Source of the DNA: Triparma verrucosa
Lineage: Eukaryota > Sar > Bolidophyceae > Parmales > Triparmaceae
Direction: 5' to 3'
NCBI GenBank assembly: GCA_030267905.1
Contig: BRXX01000206.1
Span: 29,473-93,472 of the forward strand
DNA length: 64,000 nucleotides
Position 1 is the stretch's first letter. Each line of letters starts with the position of its first letter. The notes under the pieces are model-generated. The model ran no database searches. It had not been told where the DNA came from and worked only from the letters and a program-made list of their open reading frames with translations. Below are positions 30,798 through 41,163 of this stretch, one piece after another. Both the position numbers and the translations under genes were made by a program.

Positions 30798-31341
30798 TTC
30801 TAAGCGCAGTGGAGGAAGCTGGGGCAGGTGGGTGGGGAGTTCTAGAGGGTCGTCTGGATATGTGTCTATATATATCCAGTATTCAAGCCAAGTGGTACGA
30901 ACTGGTAATATACGAAAACAAGGGGCGCTATCAATCGATAACAAAGCTCGACGGAACGGTGTGTTCGTGAAATTAGCCAAAGGAAGAGCCAATCAGTCTG
31001 AACTGTTACTGAGTCCAACACTTTTCCTCTGGGAAGCCCTCTGAAGAATCAAACGTGAGTAAAGATCGAAGGTATAAGTTCCCACCTCGTCCTCATCATC
31101 ATCCCTAAACACCATCGTGTGAAACTCAAACAAGATATCTTACGAAGTCCTTTAATCTCTTTATTATTTATCGCCCAAGGCAAGCGATTCTTATCCTCCA
31201 ATTAATTGCCCTCGCATGTACCTAAAAGTTCATCCTTTGTGACAAGCGCCTTACGCATCGAAGCTCTGCCACCACATTAACCCCCCACCAAAGCCCAAGC
31301 CGCCTCAATCAACACTGCTTACCCCCTTTGCCCCCTCCAGC
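30798..31341. promoter_or_regulatory. Divergent region between PH-domain and FAIM-like genes
   Basis: About 540 bases with no convincing coding frame or repeat. It presumably holds both promoters and 5' leaders. Confidence 0.4.
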
Positions 31342-32968
31342 ATGTCAACCGCCTTCCAGGTCTTCACAGAGACGGAGGATGTGGGCAAGCGCCTGAAGAC
31401 GTCCAAGAAGAGGATATTCTATCGGTTCGGTTTCGTCTCCGATCCGGAAATAAAGCACGAAATCATCATGGTTCACAGTCTAATGAGTGGAAAGAAACTC
31501 GTCTTCTTGAACGGGCAGAAGGTCCACGGTAGCCAGAGCATGACCGCAGGATTCCACCTGGACCTGGAGGTCTCTGGGAGCTTGGTCTCAGTTGGAGCCA
31601 GGTGAGCGACGGGTTCAATCACAAAAAATAGGGAATTTCCGCTCATCACCGCTGCTTCATACTAACCCCCCCTCTCTCTCTCGCAGTGAGACCGAGCAGT
31701 ACTATTTACGCATTGATGGCGTTAACTTCCGCGACTTGCAGTATTACTCACCCCCTTTGACATCGCCGGCCAGCAACATGACAGAGAATCAGCGGCAGGA
31801 AGTAGAGCGCGCCCACGCGCACCAGGTCATGCATGGTGAGAATTGAGGCATATAATAGGCATACTTAGGATGATGTATCGACGACAAAATCCGGGTCTTC
31901 TAACTCGTCGATTCCCTCCTCGCAGACTTGGACCAGGACCTGGAGTTGGCTATGAGGATGCAAGAGGAGGAGCATGAAGTGGTCAGACGGGCGAGCGTGA
32001 TCGAGAGCGAAGACGAACGGATGGCGAGGGAACTTCAGATGCAGTTCGACAAAGAGCACGAGGAGCACGAAGAGTACCTGCGGAAGTCTGGAGTTGACGT
32101 CTCGACGCTCCGAAGGCCTTCGGCCGCGCCCGCTTCTTTCACGCAGGGTTCGTTGCCCCCGCCGGCCCCTGAGCCCGAGCCAGAGCCCATTGATCTTCTC
32201 TCCTTTGATGACGAAGATGAGGTCGATCAACCACCCCCCATCGACGACAGCCACTTCTCGTCAGTCGAGTTCACACCCCATCCAGTGCCCCCCCCTCCTG
32301 TTGCAGTTGCAGCAGGTGCCAAAACCGATCCTCGCACGTCTACCTCCTCTCTCTCAGCATTTGATGACGACGAGGTGGATCCTGGCCCAGTCCAAAAAGA
32401 AGCAGCCCTCCCGCCCCCCATAAAACCAACCACGCCGTCCCGCCCCAAACCCAAGCCAGCCGGCATGAAACCCCCTACAGGAATGAAGCCTCCGCCAGAG
32501 TTGACTCCCACGGTTACCTACAACGACGCTAGAGGTAACCTCTCTGCATTGGACGACCTCCACCCGGACCTTGTCCAGCCTGAAACTTCAACCACCACCG
32601 CACCAGCAGCAACATCAACATCAACAACAATACCAACGAAGAACTCCTTCGACGCCCTAGACCCCTTCGCTGGCATGTCAAATCCTAGCACTACTAATAC
32701 TGGACCAAAAGACAATTCGACCGCCTCGCCAACCTACCAGACGCTAAGTTCAACTCCTGTCTCGCCACCCGATTTAGCCAACCACATGAGCACCGGCTTG
32801 AGCAATCTTAGCGTGGGCGCCGCCCCACCATTGATCGGAAGAACAATGAGCGCTCGGAATCCATTCGACGCGTACGACGCAGCCATAAGGGAGAGCAATC
32901 AGCATGACGCAAAGAAGGAAGGCAACAAAAACACAGACGACGCGTTCGCTGGCCTGGGCAGCTTTTAA
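31342..32968 (+). CDS. FAIM-like domain protein with UIM-like helix and NPF/DxF endocytic motifs
   Basis: Three exons (31342-31601, 31687-31835, 31926-32968) join in frame to 483 residues. The first ~130 residues resemble the all-beta Fas-apoptosis-inhibitory-molecule fold (HEIIMVHSLMSGKKLVFLNG, GFHLDLEVSGSL, YYLRIDGVNFRDL). Next is a charged helix, DQDLELAMRMQEEEHE, reminiscent of a ubiquitin-interacting motif. The remainder is disordered, Pro/Ser/Thr-rich and studded with short motifs of endocytic adaptors: PIDLLSFDDED, NSFDALDPFAGM, RNPFDAYDAA and AFAGLGSF. NPF binds EH domains and DPF/DxF binds AP2. An adaptor linking ubiquitinated cargo to clathrin coats is inferred. The combination is unfamiliar to me. 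Confidence 0.6.
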
Positions 32969-33021
32969 TATATTCAAAAAATATTGTAGGTCAATTCAAA
33001 GTCATATTTCGCAATTAAATT

Positions 33022-36000
33022 TTATTTGAGCTCCGCCGCTTCTGCTCTTGGGCTCCTCCTCATCGTTGCTGGGTCCCACTCTGCAGGCGGCTCCCACGTA
33101 GTCTCCCCTGTGATCCTATTGTGATAGTACGGGACGCCATGGTTAACGTCGAAATGTTCCACCCAAGAGCTGGATATATTCACGGTGGGTACACTGCTGC
33201 TTCTGTTGCGCGGGCTCTTGACAGGGGCTGAGCCGTTCGTTGAGTTAGTAGTAGTACTAGTACTGCTAGACTGCTTCTTCAGGACGGGAGCTCCGTGCTC
33301 CGATGCACCATTGGCAGCGCTAGGGCTTTGAACGAGGTATTTCGACATGCCCTGCGCGTAAACGTCATCGCCATTACTCTTGTCGGCGTCCTCGGTGTCA
33401 GCCACCTCAACAGCCTCATCGACACCGCCATTGGTAGCTTCGAAGTTGTCGCCGTGGTTATAGCTAAAGTTGCTGATTTTCTCCATCGCCGTCTGGGAAG
33501 AAATGGGCCCCTTACTTTCAGGTACCCCGACGCTCAAGGCTACGCCCTTCTTGGGCTTAGGAGATACAGGAGCCCTCGTTGACCCTGTCAGCCCCATAGT
33601 GGTGCCTCTGCGCGTCTTCGGCTTGGTCCCTTGGACAAAGCCAATCTTCCTCGAAAGGGGAGCGGGACTGGCTCTGGGACTGCTTCTTCCCTGGAATTGT
33701 ACAGGACTACCGTCAGCCCTCTCCATGTTATCCCTTACGGCCGAGATAGTTTTCTGCTGTCCCCTGACCTTACTGTTGAGAGTCTTTATCTCCGTCTTCA
33801 GCTCATCCTCCATGTCGAGCAACGCCTTGAGCTTGGCCTCCGAGTCCTTGTCACGGTCCTTGATGATCTTATCTCTCCCCTCAACCTCTTCCAAGGCCGA
33901 TGCCAGCTGCAGTTCGAGCCTCTCTTTGTCCCTCAAGAAGAGCCTCTTGGTCCTCTTAAGCTCTTGCGACTGCATCAGCACTGACGTTTCCATCATGCAG
34001 AGGCGGTCGTACAGGGTAGGGTTTTTCCCGTCGCCCGCCCCACTTCCTGGCGACGCGCCTTCTGGTCCTCCCTCCATCTGACCGACAGGGAGATTTCGAA
34101 GCCACACGTGGTAGCTATCGAGCCACTCCCACCTCTCCTCCTGGTCGGTCTGGGCGTTCTCGATCTCCTCCTGCCTCTGCTCCAGGAGGTTCCTCTGGGC
34201 ATTGATTATTCGTTGCTGGGCCTGCGGGTTGGACGAAAGGTTTTCGAGGCTTCCTATTGCCATGCTGTCCCTCCTAGTGTACTCCCCCTCTTCGTTGACT
34301 TCCCTCCCGCCCGTCTCGCTCTGGTAGATGGCCTCCATCAGCTTGCCCTTCTCGGCCTTCTCCTTGCTCAGAGCCTCCCTCAGCCTCGAAATCTCTTCGG
34401 CCATCTTAAGATTCTCATCCCTCAGGGCCTCCGCCTCGGCCTGCGCACCGGCGTCCATCTGCTCGACCATTCCCATGTCCATGTTGCCCTTGCCTGGGCT
34501 GCCGCCACCGGCCATGGAGAGCTGTTGATTTTTCCTCACGGCAGCCGAGAGGAGCGCCTTCAGTCTCGAGATCTCGTGCTGAGCCTTCTTCAGCGGATCG
34601 TTGCTGTTGAGCCTCTCGTTTGATGTTGCAAACACGCGGACCTTCATCGCCCTGTCGGCGAACTGCAGGGTGCTAATGGTCTCCTCGCACGAAGCGGCCG
34701 AGGGAGAGACGGTGACAATAAACATCGTCCTGCAGTTGCCGCCGAGCGAGTCTTGCAAAAGCCTCGTGAGCTTTGAATTCCTGTACGGGACGTGGCTCTT
34801 CTGTCTCCCGGTCAGGGCGCTTATGCAATTTCCGAGGGCAGACAGGGACTGGTTGATGCTGGTGAGCTCCTTGATCCTCTGCTCGCTGAACTGCGCCATC
34901 TGGTGAGTTTTGTAGCGCTCACTTCCGGCCAGATCGACGAGGTTGATCTTGCTCCGGCGGATTATGCCTCCGTGGTTCACCGTGAGCCTGACCCCCAAAA
35001 TTGTGTGAGATCGAGAGGAGCGCTCATTCATGTTCGTGCTGGCCATCGCCCTATTCTGCGCTCCTTTCCAGAGGACCTGGAATATCTCCTCCTCCGACTC
35101 CACGGAGATTTCGGTGAGATTCGGGACTACGATGCCGAGATTTTTGTCCTCCCTGATCTCTAAGCTAGTCTCTTCAGCCGCCATTTCTCCGAAGTACCCG
35201 CTGCCCCTCCTGCTGCCCTTGCTGGGGGTGGATAGATTCGCCGCCCCCACCCCGGTCATGTTCGGCGTTGTGTAGATGCTCGTCTGTTGTGTTGGCATGT
35301 TAGCGTTAGTTGTGGTAGCCAGATTTTGGTTCATCCTCCGTCATCCTCTCCTCGAACAAACTCACCTCCTCCTTCACCGCTAACAGGTCCCTGACCTTTT
35401 CGTTATAGATCTCAGTGTAGCTGACGGACACCAAAATCTTGGCGCCGACCTCGTTATTATCCTTCTTCTTAGCGCCAGACATGAAGGTACGGTCGGAATT
35501 CTTGTCCTTCCTCCTGAGCCATGAGGGAGACGTCGCAGACTCCATTACCCTGATCTGCTTGAAAACGTACTGCAGAGCTCTCGGAATGATACCCCTGCGC
35601 CCCCTATCCTCAGAGAAGTCCGACACCTCGTTGCCGATCTCCGCGGCTAGTGCCCACAAATCGTGTCCGAGCATGGTGTGGGTCTTTCCCGTTCCAGTCT
35701 GGCCGTAGGTGAAGATAGTCGCATTGTAACCCGAGAGGGCGGCGCGGAGAAGGGGTACGGTAGCATTGAAGATCTCCTCCTGGTCGGCGTCGGGCGCAAA
35801 CACTCCGTCCAGGCGGTATTCCTTCTCGCTCTTGTGGCTGTTCTGCATACCCTCCAAGTTGACACCAATAATGCACTGCTTTAGGTGCGCGACAGAGTCA
35901 TCAGCCCCCTTCACATATACCACCACCTCTCCCGCATCCTCGTCATCCTTCTCGTTCTGATTTAACGGCCGAACACGCGCGAGGACTAGCATGCGGTCAG

Positions 36001-36187
36001 TGGAGATGCTCTCGTCGCCGCCCTGCGGGGGAGTGGCCTGGGCCGAGCTAGACGCAGGGGATGGGGCATCCCCCTTTGAGGGGGTTGTGAAGGCAGGGTC
36101 GGGGGAATCGGCGCCTTTTGGGCTCGACTGGGGCATGGGGGGGGGCGGAGGTCGCTGCCTGCTAGAAGTACTTCGTCGCTTCGACAT
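33022..36187 (-). CDS. Kinesin motor protein with C-terminal WW domain
   Basis: Two exons (35366-36187 and 33022-35283) joined across an 82-base GTGAG-CAG intron give 1,027 residues. The N-terminal ~60 residues are Pro/Ser-rich. The motor begins near LVLARVRPLN. The P-loop is GQTGTGKT (162-169), switch I is NERSSRSHT (about 360-368) and switch II is DLAGSE (391-396), so ATPase residues look intact. Ser/Gly-rich insertion follows the intron within the motor. A coiled coil runs from about 450 to 830. The last 45 residues hold a canonical WW domain (WVEHFDVNHGVPYYHN then TWEPPAEW), which binds proline motifs and could capture cargo. The N-terminal motor predicts plus-end transport. The subfamily is not obvious to me. 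Confidence 0.92.
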
Positions 36188-36450
36188 TGTAGAGGGAGAG
36201 GTGTGTGTGTGTCCGGCGGTTTGTTAGATCCAGCCGCCCCGGGAAATGTTGGTTGATAAATGTGTGAGGTACGGCTGAAGGCAGTGTCAGGCGCTAGGTG
36301 TGGAGGAAAGAATTACTATCTAGAGGGTATGTCGCTAAAAATTATCCGGCTGCGTGACAAAGCCACCACGAAAAATTTCACACTCTGAAGAGGCCAGAGT
36401 AGCGAGCAGCAACTCAAGATGAAGAGATTTTGGTTTTCGCAGGGAGAGAA
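36188..36450. promoter_or_regulatory. Divergent promoter region, kinesin / RCC1-repeat gene
   Basis: About 260 bases separating two divergent starts. TTTTCGCAG at about 36433-36441, ten bases before the RCC1-gene ATG, could be the acceptor of a 5'-UTR intron. Confidence 0.35.
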
Positions 36451-39273
36451 ATGAGTTGGAACGCCAACAAGAACCCGGACAAGATCCGAGCCAAATTGGC
36501 GCGGGCCCAAACCAAGCTGGAAAGCGAAGGGATCGAGATCGGCGGAAATGCAAATAGAAACCTCTCGTCTCAATCTCAAAGCCGTTGGGGAACTAAGTCC
36601 AGCTCCTACTCCTCCAGGCCTTCTACGACCTCTGGCTTCACAAAGAGGGGAGTTTTCAGCAGGCAGGGGGGAAATAGAGGCGGGAGCTCGGGAGGGTACG
36701 GCCTGGGTGGAGGCAGTAACTACCTGACACAGCAGCAACATGCCAGTCGACCCTCCTCCTCCTCCTCGGCCATAGTGCAGAGGAGGAGGGGGATGGGGTC
36801 TGCGGGTGGAGGCGCCCGCGAGCGCCAGTCATTTCTATCTTCCTCAATGCCAGTGCCGACATTGAGCCGTTCTTACTCTGAGGGCGGTGGCGGGAGAGGA
36901 GTAAGCGGCATGAGGAACCTTGCCCGAGGGGCCTTGCGGCCCAAGATGAGAGTGCGCGATGGAGGAGGGAGAGGAGTGGAAGAGGACCTCTGGGGCGATA
37001 ATGATTGCGACACCGACCCTAACGTCGACGACGGCGACGACACCGGGGTCACCACCGGCTTCGAGCCTTCTGCACGAAGGAAGAGGTCGATCAATGTGGC
37101 AGCGGCATCCAACAAGTCGTATACTTGGAAGACGAAGCTGATTAGCTGCGGGTCGAACCACAGCTGCCAGCTTGGCTACCCGCAGAAGGGCGGAAAGAAG
37201 GCCCCGTTGCCCCAGGAGCCCTTCTCGACGCAGCTCAAGGAGGTTGGGCTGAACGGGGCCGAGTGCAGCCATGTTACGAGCGTGGCGGTCGGCGGGAGTG
37301 TCACTTTCATCACCAATGTAAATAATGAGGTGTGGGCGTGGGGCTCCGGTCCGCTGGGAGGCGGCGGCAGCGGCGGCAGCGGGGGAGACAGAGGGGGATA
37401 CGCGTCTGGGGTCACCAAGAGCATGGCTGCGGTCAGCACAGCTTGGAACGGCGTATCTGCGTCGCCGAGGAAGCTTCCCTTTGGGGTCAATATTAGTTCA
37501 GTTTCGAGTGGACCGGCCCATGCAATTGCCGTGTCGATCAACGGCGAAGCGTTCACATGGGGCAACGGAGCCGACGGAAGGCTCGGGCACGGTGACGACC
37601 ACAACCGCGCGACTCCGACAAAGTTGGAGCTCACGGGAGGCGGTTGTGTTTTCAACGCGAGCTGCGGGGAGCGCCACACAATGATAGTAGTGGACGAGAG
37701 CGGAAGAGGGGTCGGCTACGTTCCCCCATCAGGGTCCGAGGAAGCCAATGAGCTCAAGGGAGTGAGGACCGGAACGCTCATGAGCTTCGGAAGCAATAAG
37801 GGGGGACAGCTCGGGACGGGAGACATAGTCAACCGGATGTCCCCGAGCGTGGTGACTTGCTCGGCTTGGCGAAGAGGAGCGATGGTCACCGAGGTCTCTT
37901 GTGGAATGCACCACACCCTGGCTCTAGCTGTGGTTGGCAACAGCCATCCGGTCAAGAGGAGGGTTTATGCGTGGGGCTGGGGGGAGCATGGGCGACTTGG
38001 AGTGGGGCACGAGGAGATGCAGCTCAGCCCGACCGAGGTCGCGCTCATGAGCCACAGGAACGTGCTGTCCGTCAAGGCTGGTGAGCAGCACAGCATTGCC
38101 ATGACGGAGAACGGCGACGTTTACAGCTGGGGCAGCAACCGCTTCGGCCAGCTCGGAGTCAGCTTGGACGGCGACACGCTTCCGTCAAATCCTTTGCCGC
38201 AGAAGGTGGTGATGGAGGGAGGAGAACTGGCGGAGTTTATCGATACGGGGAGCAGGCACAGCAGCGTAGTGACAAAGAGCGGAAGGGTCCTGCTCTGGGG
38301 TTGGGGCGAGGAGGGCCAACTGGGCAACATGGCCGAGAGGAACAGCGACGCTCCTTCCATCGTGGACGTGCCAGACGTCATCGGAGAGGCGGGGAAGGTC
38401 GGCAAGGTGGTCGGAATCGGACTGGGGCTGAGCCACACCGTGATATTGGTGGAGAACGTGAAGAAAGTGAGTGCGGAGTACCTGCAGGAGGAGGTCAAGG
38501 TGGTCGAGAAGGTGAAGGAGGAGGTCGTGCAGCGGAGGGACCTGGCGAAGGATGCGGAAGCGGAGCGCCGTCAGAAGCAGAAGGATTTCGCCAAGAAGAT
38601 GATGGAGCAGGCAAAACAGGCCGAAATCGAGTTCGAGGCGAAGGAGGCGAGAGCGCTTCAGCAGCAGAAGGCGCTCGCGCAGAGGAGAAAGAGCGAGGCG
38701 TCAACGCTGGCGAAGTTCGAGGAGAGAAAGGCCGGGATGAAGAAGAAGGAGGAGGTCGTAGTGAAGAAACCGGTGCAGGTAGTTCTGGAGAAGAGGGAGG
38801 AGGAGGAGCACGTCGAGGAGCCCGTGATGGTGCTGGAGGAGATGAAGAGTAACGACAGCGACAGCATGACCACCACCAGCAGGGAGAGCATCGAGACGAG
38901 CGACGACAGCAGGAAGGAGAACATAATTTTGGCGCGACCAAAGAGCCCCAACAACGTTCAATTCGCGCAAAAGTTCAAATACGATCAGATCTACTATCAC
39001 CCGGACCAACCAGTCGAGAAGTGCTTCGTCGCGAACGCCGCCAGGAGGGCCATGATGAGGTCCATCAGCAGGAAGAAGGCTGAGGGGAAGAAGCGCTTTG
39101 AGAAAAGGATGCTCGACAAGAAGAAGGCGAAGATGGGAGGGGGAGGAGGAGGGGGAGGGGGAGGAGGAGGGGGAGGAGGAGGAGGAGTAGTAGTAGTAGG
39201 AGGAGTAGGAGGGGAAGGTGGAATACAAAGGACCGCAAGCTCCAGCATCTTGAGGAGGAGCAGCTACACTTGA
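36451..39273 (+). CDS. RCC1-repeat beta-propeller protein with coiled coil and polyglycine tail
   Basis: A 940-residue single-exon protein. Residues 1-220 are low complexity (Ser/Gly/Arg). Seven RCC1-type blades follow, each with a WG or FG plus GQLG/GRLG motif: LISCGSNHSCQLG, VWAWGSGPLG, FTWGNGADGRLGHG, LMSFGSNKGGQLGTG, YAWGWGEHGRLGVGH, YSWGSNRFGQLGV and LLWGWGEEGQLGN. After the propeller comes a charged coiled coil (VVEKVKEEVVQRRDLAKDAE onward), an acidic Ser-rich linker, a basic segment and a polyglycine run encoded by GGA/GGG repeats (39137-39190). RCC1 propellers act as GEFs or protein-binding platforms. The N- and C-terminal parts point to scaffolding rather than Ran exchange. The start is the first ATG after a possible UTR acceptor. 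Confidence 0.9.
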   Translation: MSWNANKNPDKIRAKLARAQTKLESEGIEIGGNANRNLSSQSQSRWGTKSSSYSSRPSTTSGFTKRGVFSRQGGNRGGSSGGYGLGGGSNYLTQQQHASRPSSSSSAIVQRRRGMGSAGGGARERQSFLSSSMPVPTLSRSYSEGGGGRGVSGMRNLARGALRPKMRVRDGGGRGVEEDLWGDNDCDTDPNVDDGDDTGVTTGFEPSARRKRSINVAAASNKSYTWKTKLISCGSNHSCQLGYPQKGGKKAPLPQEPFSTQLKEVGLNGAECSHVTSVAVGGSVTFITNVNNEVWAWGSGPLGGGGSGGSGGDRGGYASGVTKSMAAVSTAWNGVSASPRKLPFGVNISSVSSGPAHAIAVSINGEAFTWGNGADGRLGHGDDHNRATPTKLELTGGGCVFNASCGERHTMIVVDESGRGVGYVPPSGSEEANELKGVRTGTLMSFGSNKGGQLGTGDIVNRMSPSVVTCSAWRRGAMVTEVSCGMHHTLALAVVGNSHPVKRRVYAWGWGEHGRLGVGHEEMQLSPTEVALMSHRNVLSVKAGEQHSIAMTENGDVYSWGSNRFGQLGVSLDGDTLPSNPLPQKVVMEGGELAEFIDTGSRHSSVVTKSGRVLLWGWGEEGQLGNMAERNSDAPSIVDVPDVIGEAGKVGKVVGIGLGLSHTVILVENVKKVSAEYLQEEVKVVEKVKEEVVQRRDLAKDAEAERRQKQKDFAKKMMEQAKQAEIEFEAKEARALQQQKALAQRRKSEASTLAKFEERKAGMKKKEEVVVKKPVQVVLEKREEEEHVEEPVMVLEEMKSNDSDSMTTTSRESIETSDDSRKENIILARPKSPNNVQFAQKFKYDQIYYHPDQPVEKCFVANAARRAMMRSISRKKAEGKKRFEKRMLDKKKAKMGGGGGGGGGGGGGGGGGVVVVGGVGGEGGIQRTASSSILRRSSYT

Positions 39274-39356
39274 GTTTGAAACTGAGTCGAATGATAACAT
39301 AAGATAAGAATTTACACTACAAAAAAGTATAAGCATTAGGCACTAAGCATTACGCA

Positions 39357-40777
39357 TTACGTACGCCCTTGGCATGTATGGATAGCCTCAAATTCAGGTC
39401 GGTCGGGGTTGATCCTCTCGAAGCAATTTACAGGGTACTTCTGAGCATTGGCAGCACTCTTCTCCATATTTTCCCCCAGCTTCTTGAGCTTGGTTTCGAA
39501 GTCCGGAATCGTTTTGATGATGGCGTCGAGCTTTTCCTTGTAGTACTCGTAGAGCATCCAGTCCACTTCGTTGACAGACTTTATCCCCTTCTTGCATTCC
39601 TCATCATTGCATTTGACCGTCCCCGCCTGCTTATTTTGCCTCTCAACGGTGTTCTTGAAGCTCAACGCCCCAGAATAGCAATCCCACCCCATTCTCTCGC
39701 ACATGACCACAAGAGATTCATTCATCCTCTCCGTGATCATGACGAACACGTCCTTAGATTCGAAATCCGCAATCATTTTCTCCGCGTAATCTTTGCTTTC
39801 TTGGTAGTTCAAGTCAGCCAAGGAGATTTGAGAGCCAGATATGCTGTACGCCAGATTATTACACAAATCGTTCTGGGAGCAGCGAAGCGACGGGTTAGAT
39901 TAATGTAGCGGTGTTGGTGTGGTGATGGTGGCCAAACAATAACCTTTAGCGACGCATTGCAGCTTCTTACCTTCTCCTTGACCGACGCCTTGCCCTCTTT
40001 TACGGCGTTGACGAAATTCATTGCGGTGCCGTAATGGGCCCGAGTCGTCTGCACAAAGTTGAACATGCTGTTAAACTTGGTTACGGGATCGCGCATGATT
40101 GTCGTGATGAGCGAGTCGGGCAGAAGTTCCTGCAGCGGTTCCAGCTCCAGCACTGGGGTCATGTGTCTGAAGCTAACGTCAAACCTATGGCCCAATCTCG
40201 CGCGACCCTTCAGCTCGTTCTCCTTAAACCAGCCGTCTTTTGTCGGGTGAAGGCAATTTAACCGGAGCTTAAAGGCTATCGAGTTGAGAATCATTGCCAC
40301 TGTTGTGGACGCCGTTTTGTAAGTCTTGACGAATATTATCGAGGAGTACGTTTTTTCAGGGGCTGGAGAGGAGGGAATTTCTAATTTTGGGGCTGGGACT
40401 GTGGCTGGAGGGGGCGGAGGGATTGCTTGTGTTTCCGCTGTTGCTGTTGCTGTTGTCACTGCTGCTGTTGCTGCACTGTCAACTTGAGAGAGAAGTTCGA
40501 AGTTCTGTAAATAAGTGGACGCGGGCAATGCACTCATGTCGCCGTTACTATTACTATTGCCGTCGGCCACTAGACTAGCATCGCCCCTCAAGTGATATTC
40601 GTGCGGATTCCTGGGGATGCCGTGGAGAGCATCAGCATCAGATCCTATTGCAGAGACTAGGGAGCGGTTAATTAGCAGGAGCGTCATGACTGCTACCACG
40701 CCGATCAACCAAAACACAACTGTCCTGTGGGGCGATCTGGACGAAGGTCGGGCGTTGGAGTTGTCGGAGTGCCTCAT
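39357..40777 (-). CDS. Gal3ST-like Golgi sulfotransferase (type II membrane protein)
   Basis: Two exons (39971-40777 and 39357-39872) give 440 residues. The ATG at 40777 starts a short cytosolic tail followed by one membrane anchor (VVFWLIGVVAVMTLLLI). A low-complexity luminal stem rich in Ala, Thr and Pro follows. The catalytic domain shows the PAPS 5'-phosphosulfate loop SSIIFVKTYKTASTTVAMIL and the 3'-phosphate segment TTIMRDPVTKFNSMFNFV, both in the style of galactose-3-O-sulfotransferases. Cys-containing segments near the C-terminus (NCFERINPDRP) are consistent. It would sulfate glycans in the Golgi, for example for cell-surface polysaccharides. The intron ends with an AATCTAACCCGTCGCTTCGC motif on the coding strand. 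Confidence 0.85.
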
Positions 40778-41163
40778 GGCCGCCGAAAAATGTTGGGCAA
40801 GCGGAGGACGGAGAAGGGGGCGGGGAGAAAAGCGAGTGGAGGGCTGTGCGGAGGCAGGGGGGTGGGAGGGACTGGGAATTTCCCGATAACTCTGACGAGC
40901 ACTCAGTGAGCAGGGAGTCTCAAGAAGGGTTTGTGGCGGCAAGGTTTTTTTATAACAAAGAAGGGAATCCCAGGGGATTTTATTTTCATAAATAGAGCTG
41001 TTGGAATTGTTTGTTGTCGGGAGCTTTATAGAACATCGTCTTTATTTTGTAGGCTGTGAACGAAAGAGGACCCACCGAGAAAACGCCCGCGAACGCTCAG
41101 CCCTCTTTTCCATCAACAACAACAGCTTTTCTTTTTCCTTTCGAGCGTAGGAGACAAGGACTG
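40778..41163. promoter_or_regulatory. Divergent region, sulfotransferase / coiled-coil gene
   Basis: About 390 bases upstream of both genes. Frames open here on both strands but none has a recognisable domain or a better ATG than those chosen. Confidence 0.35.

Noticed and set aside
33470..34081. Plus-strand open frame of 203 codons
   Set aside because: Lies entirely antisense to the kinesin coiled-coil exon and has no recognisable features.
38701..39336. Minus-strand open frame of 211 codons
   Set aside because: Antisense to the RCC1 gene; its Leu/Ser/Tyr repeats come from the polyglycine and coiled-coil coding sequence.
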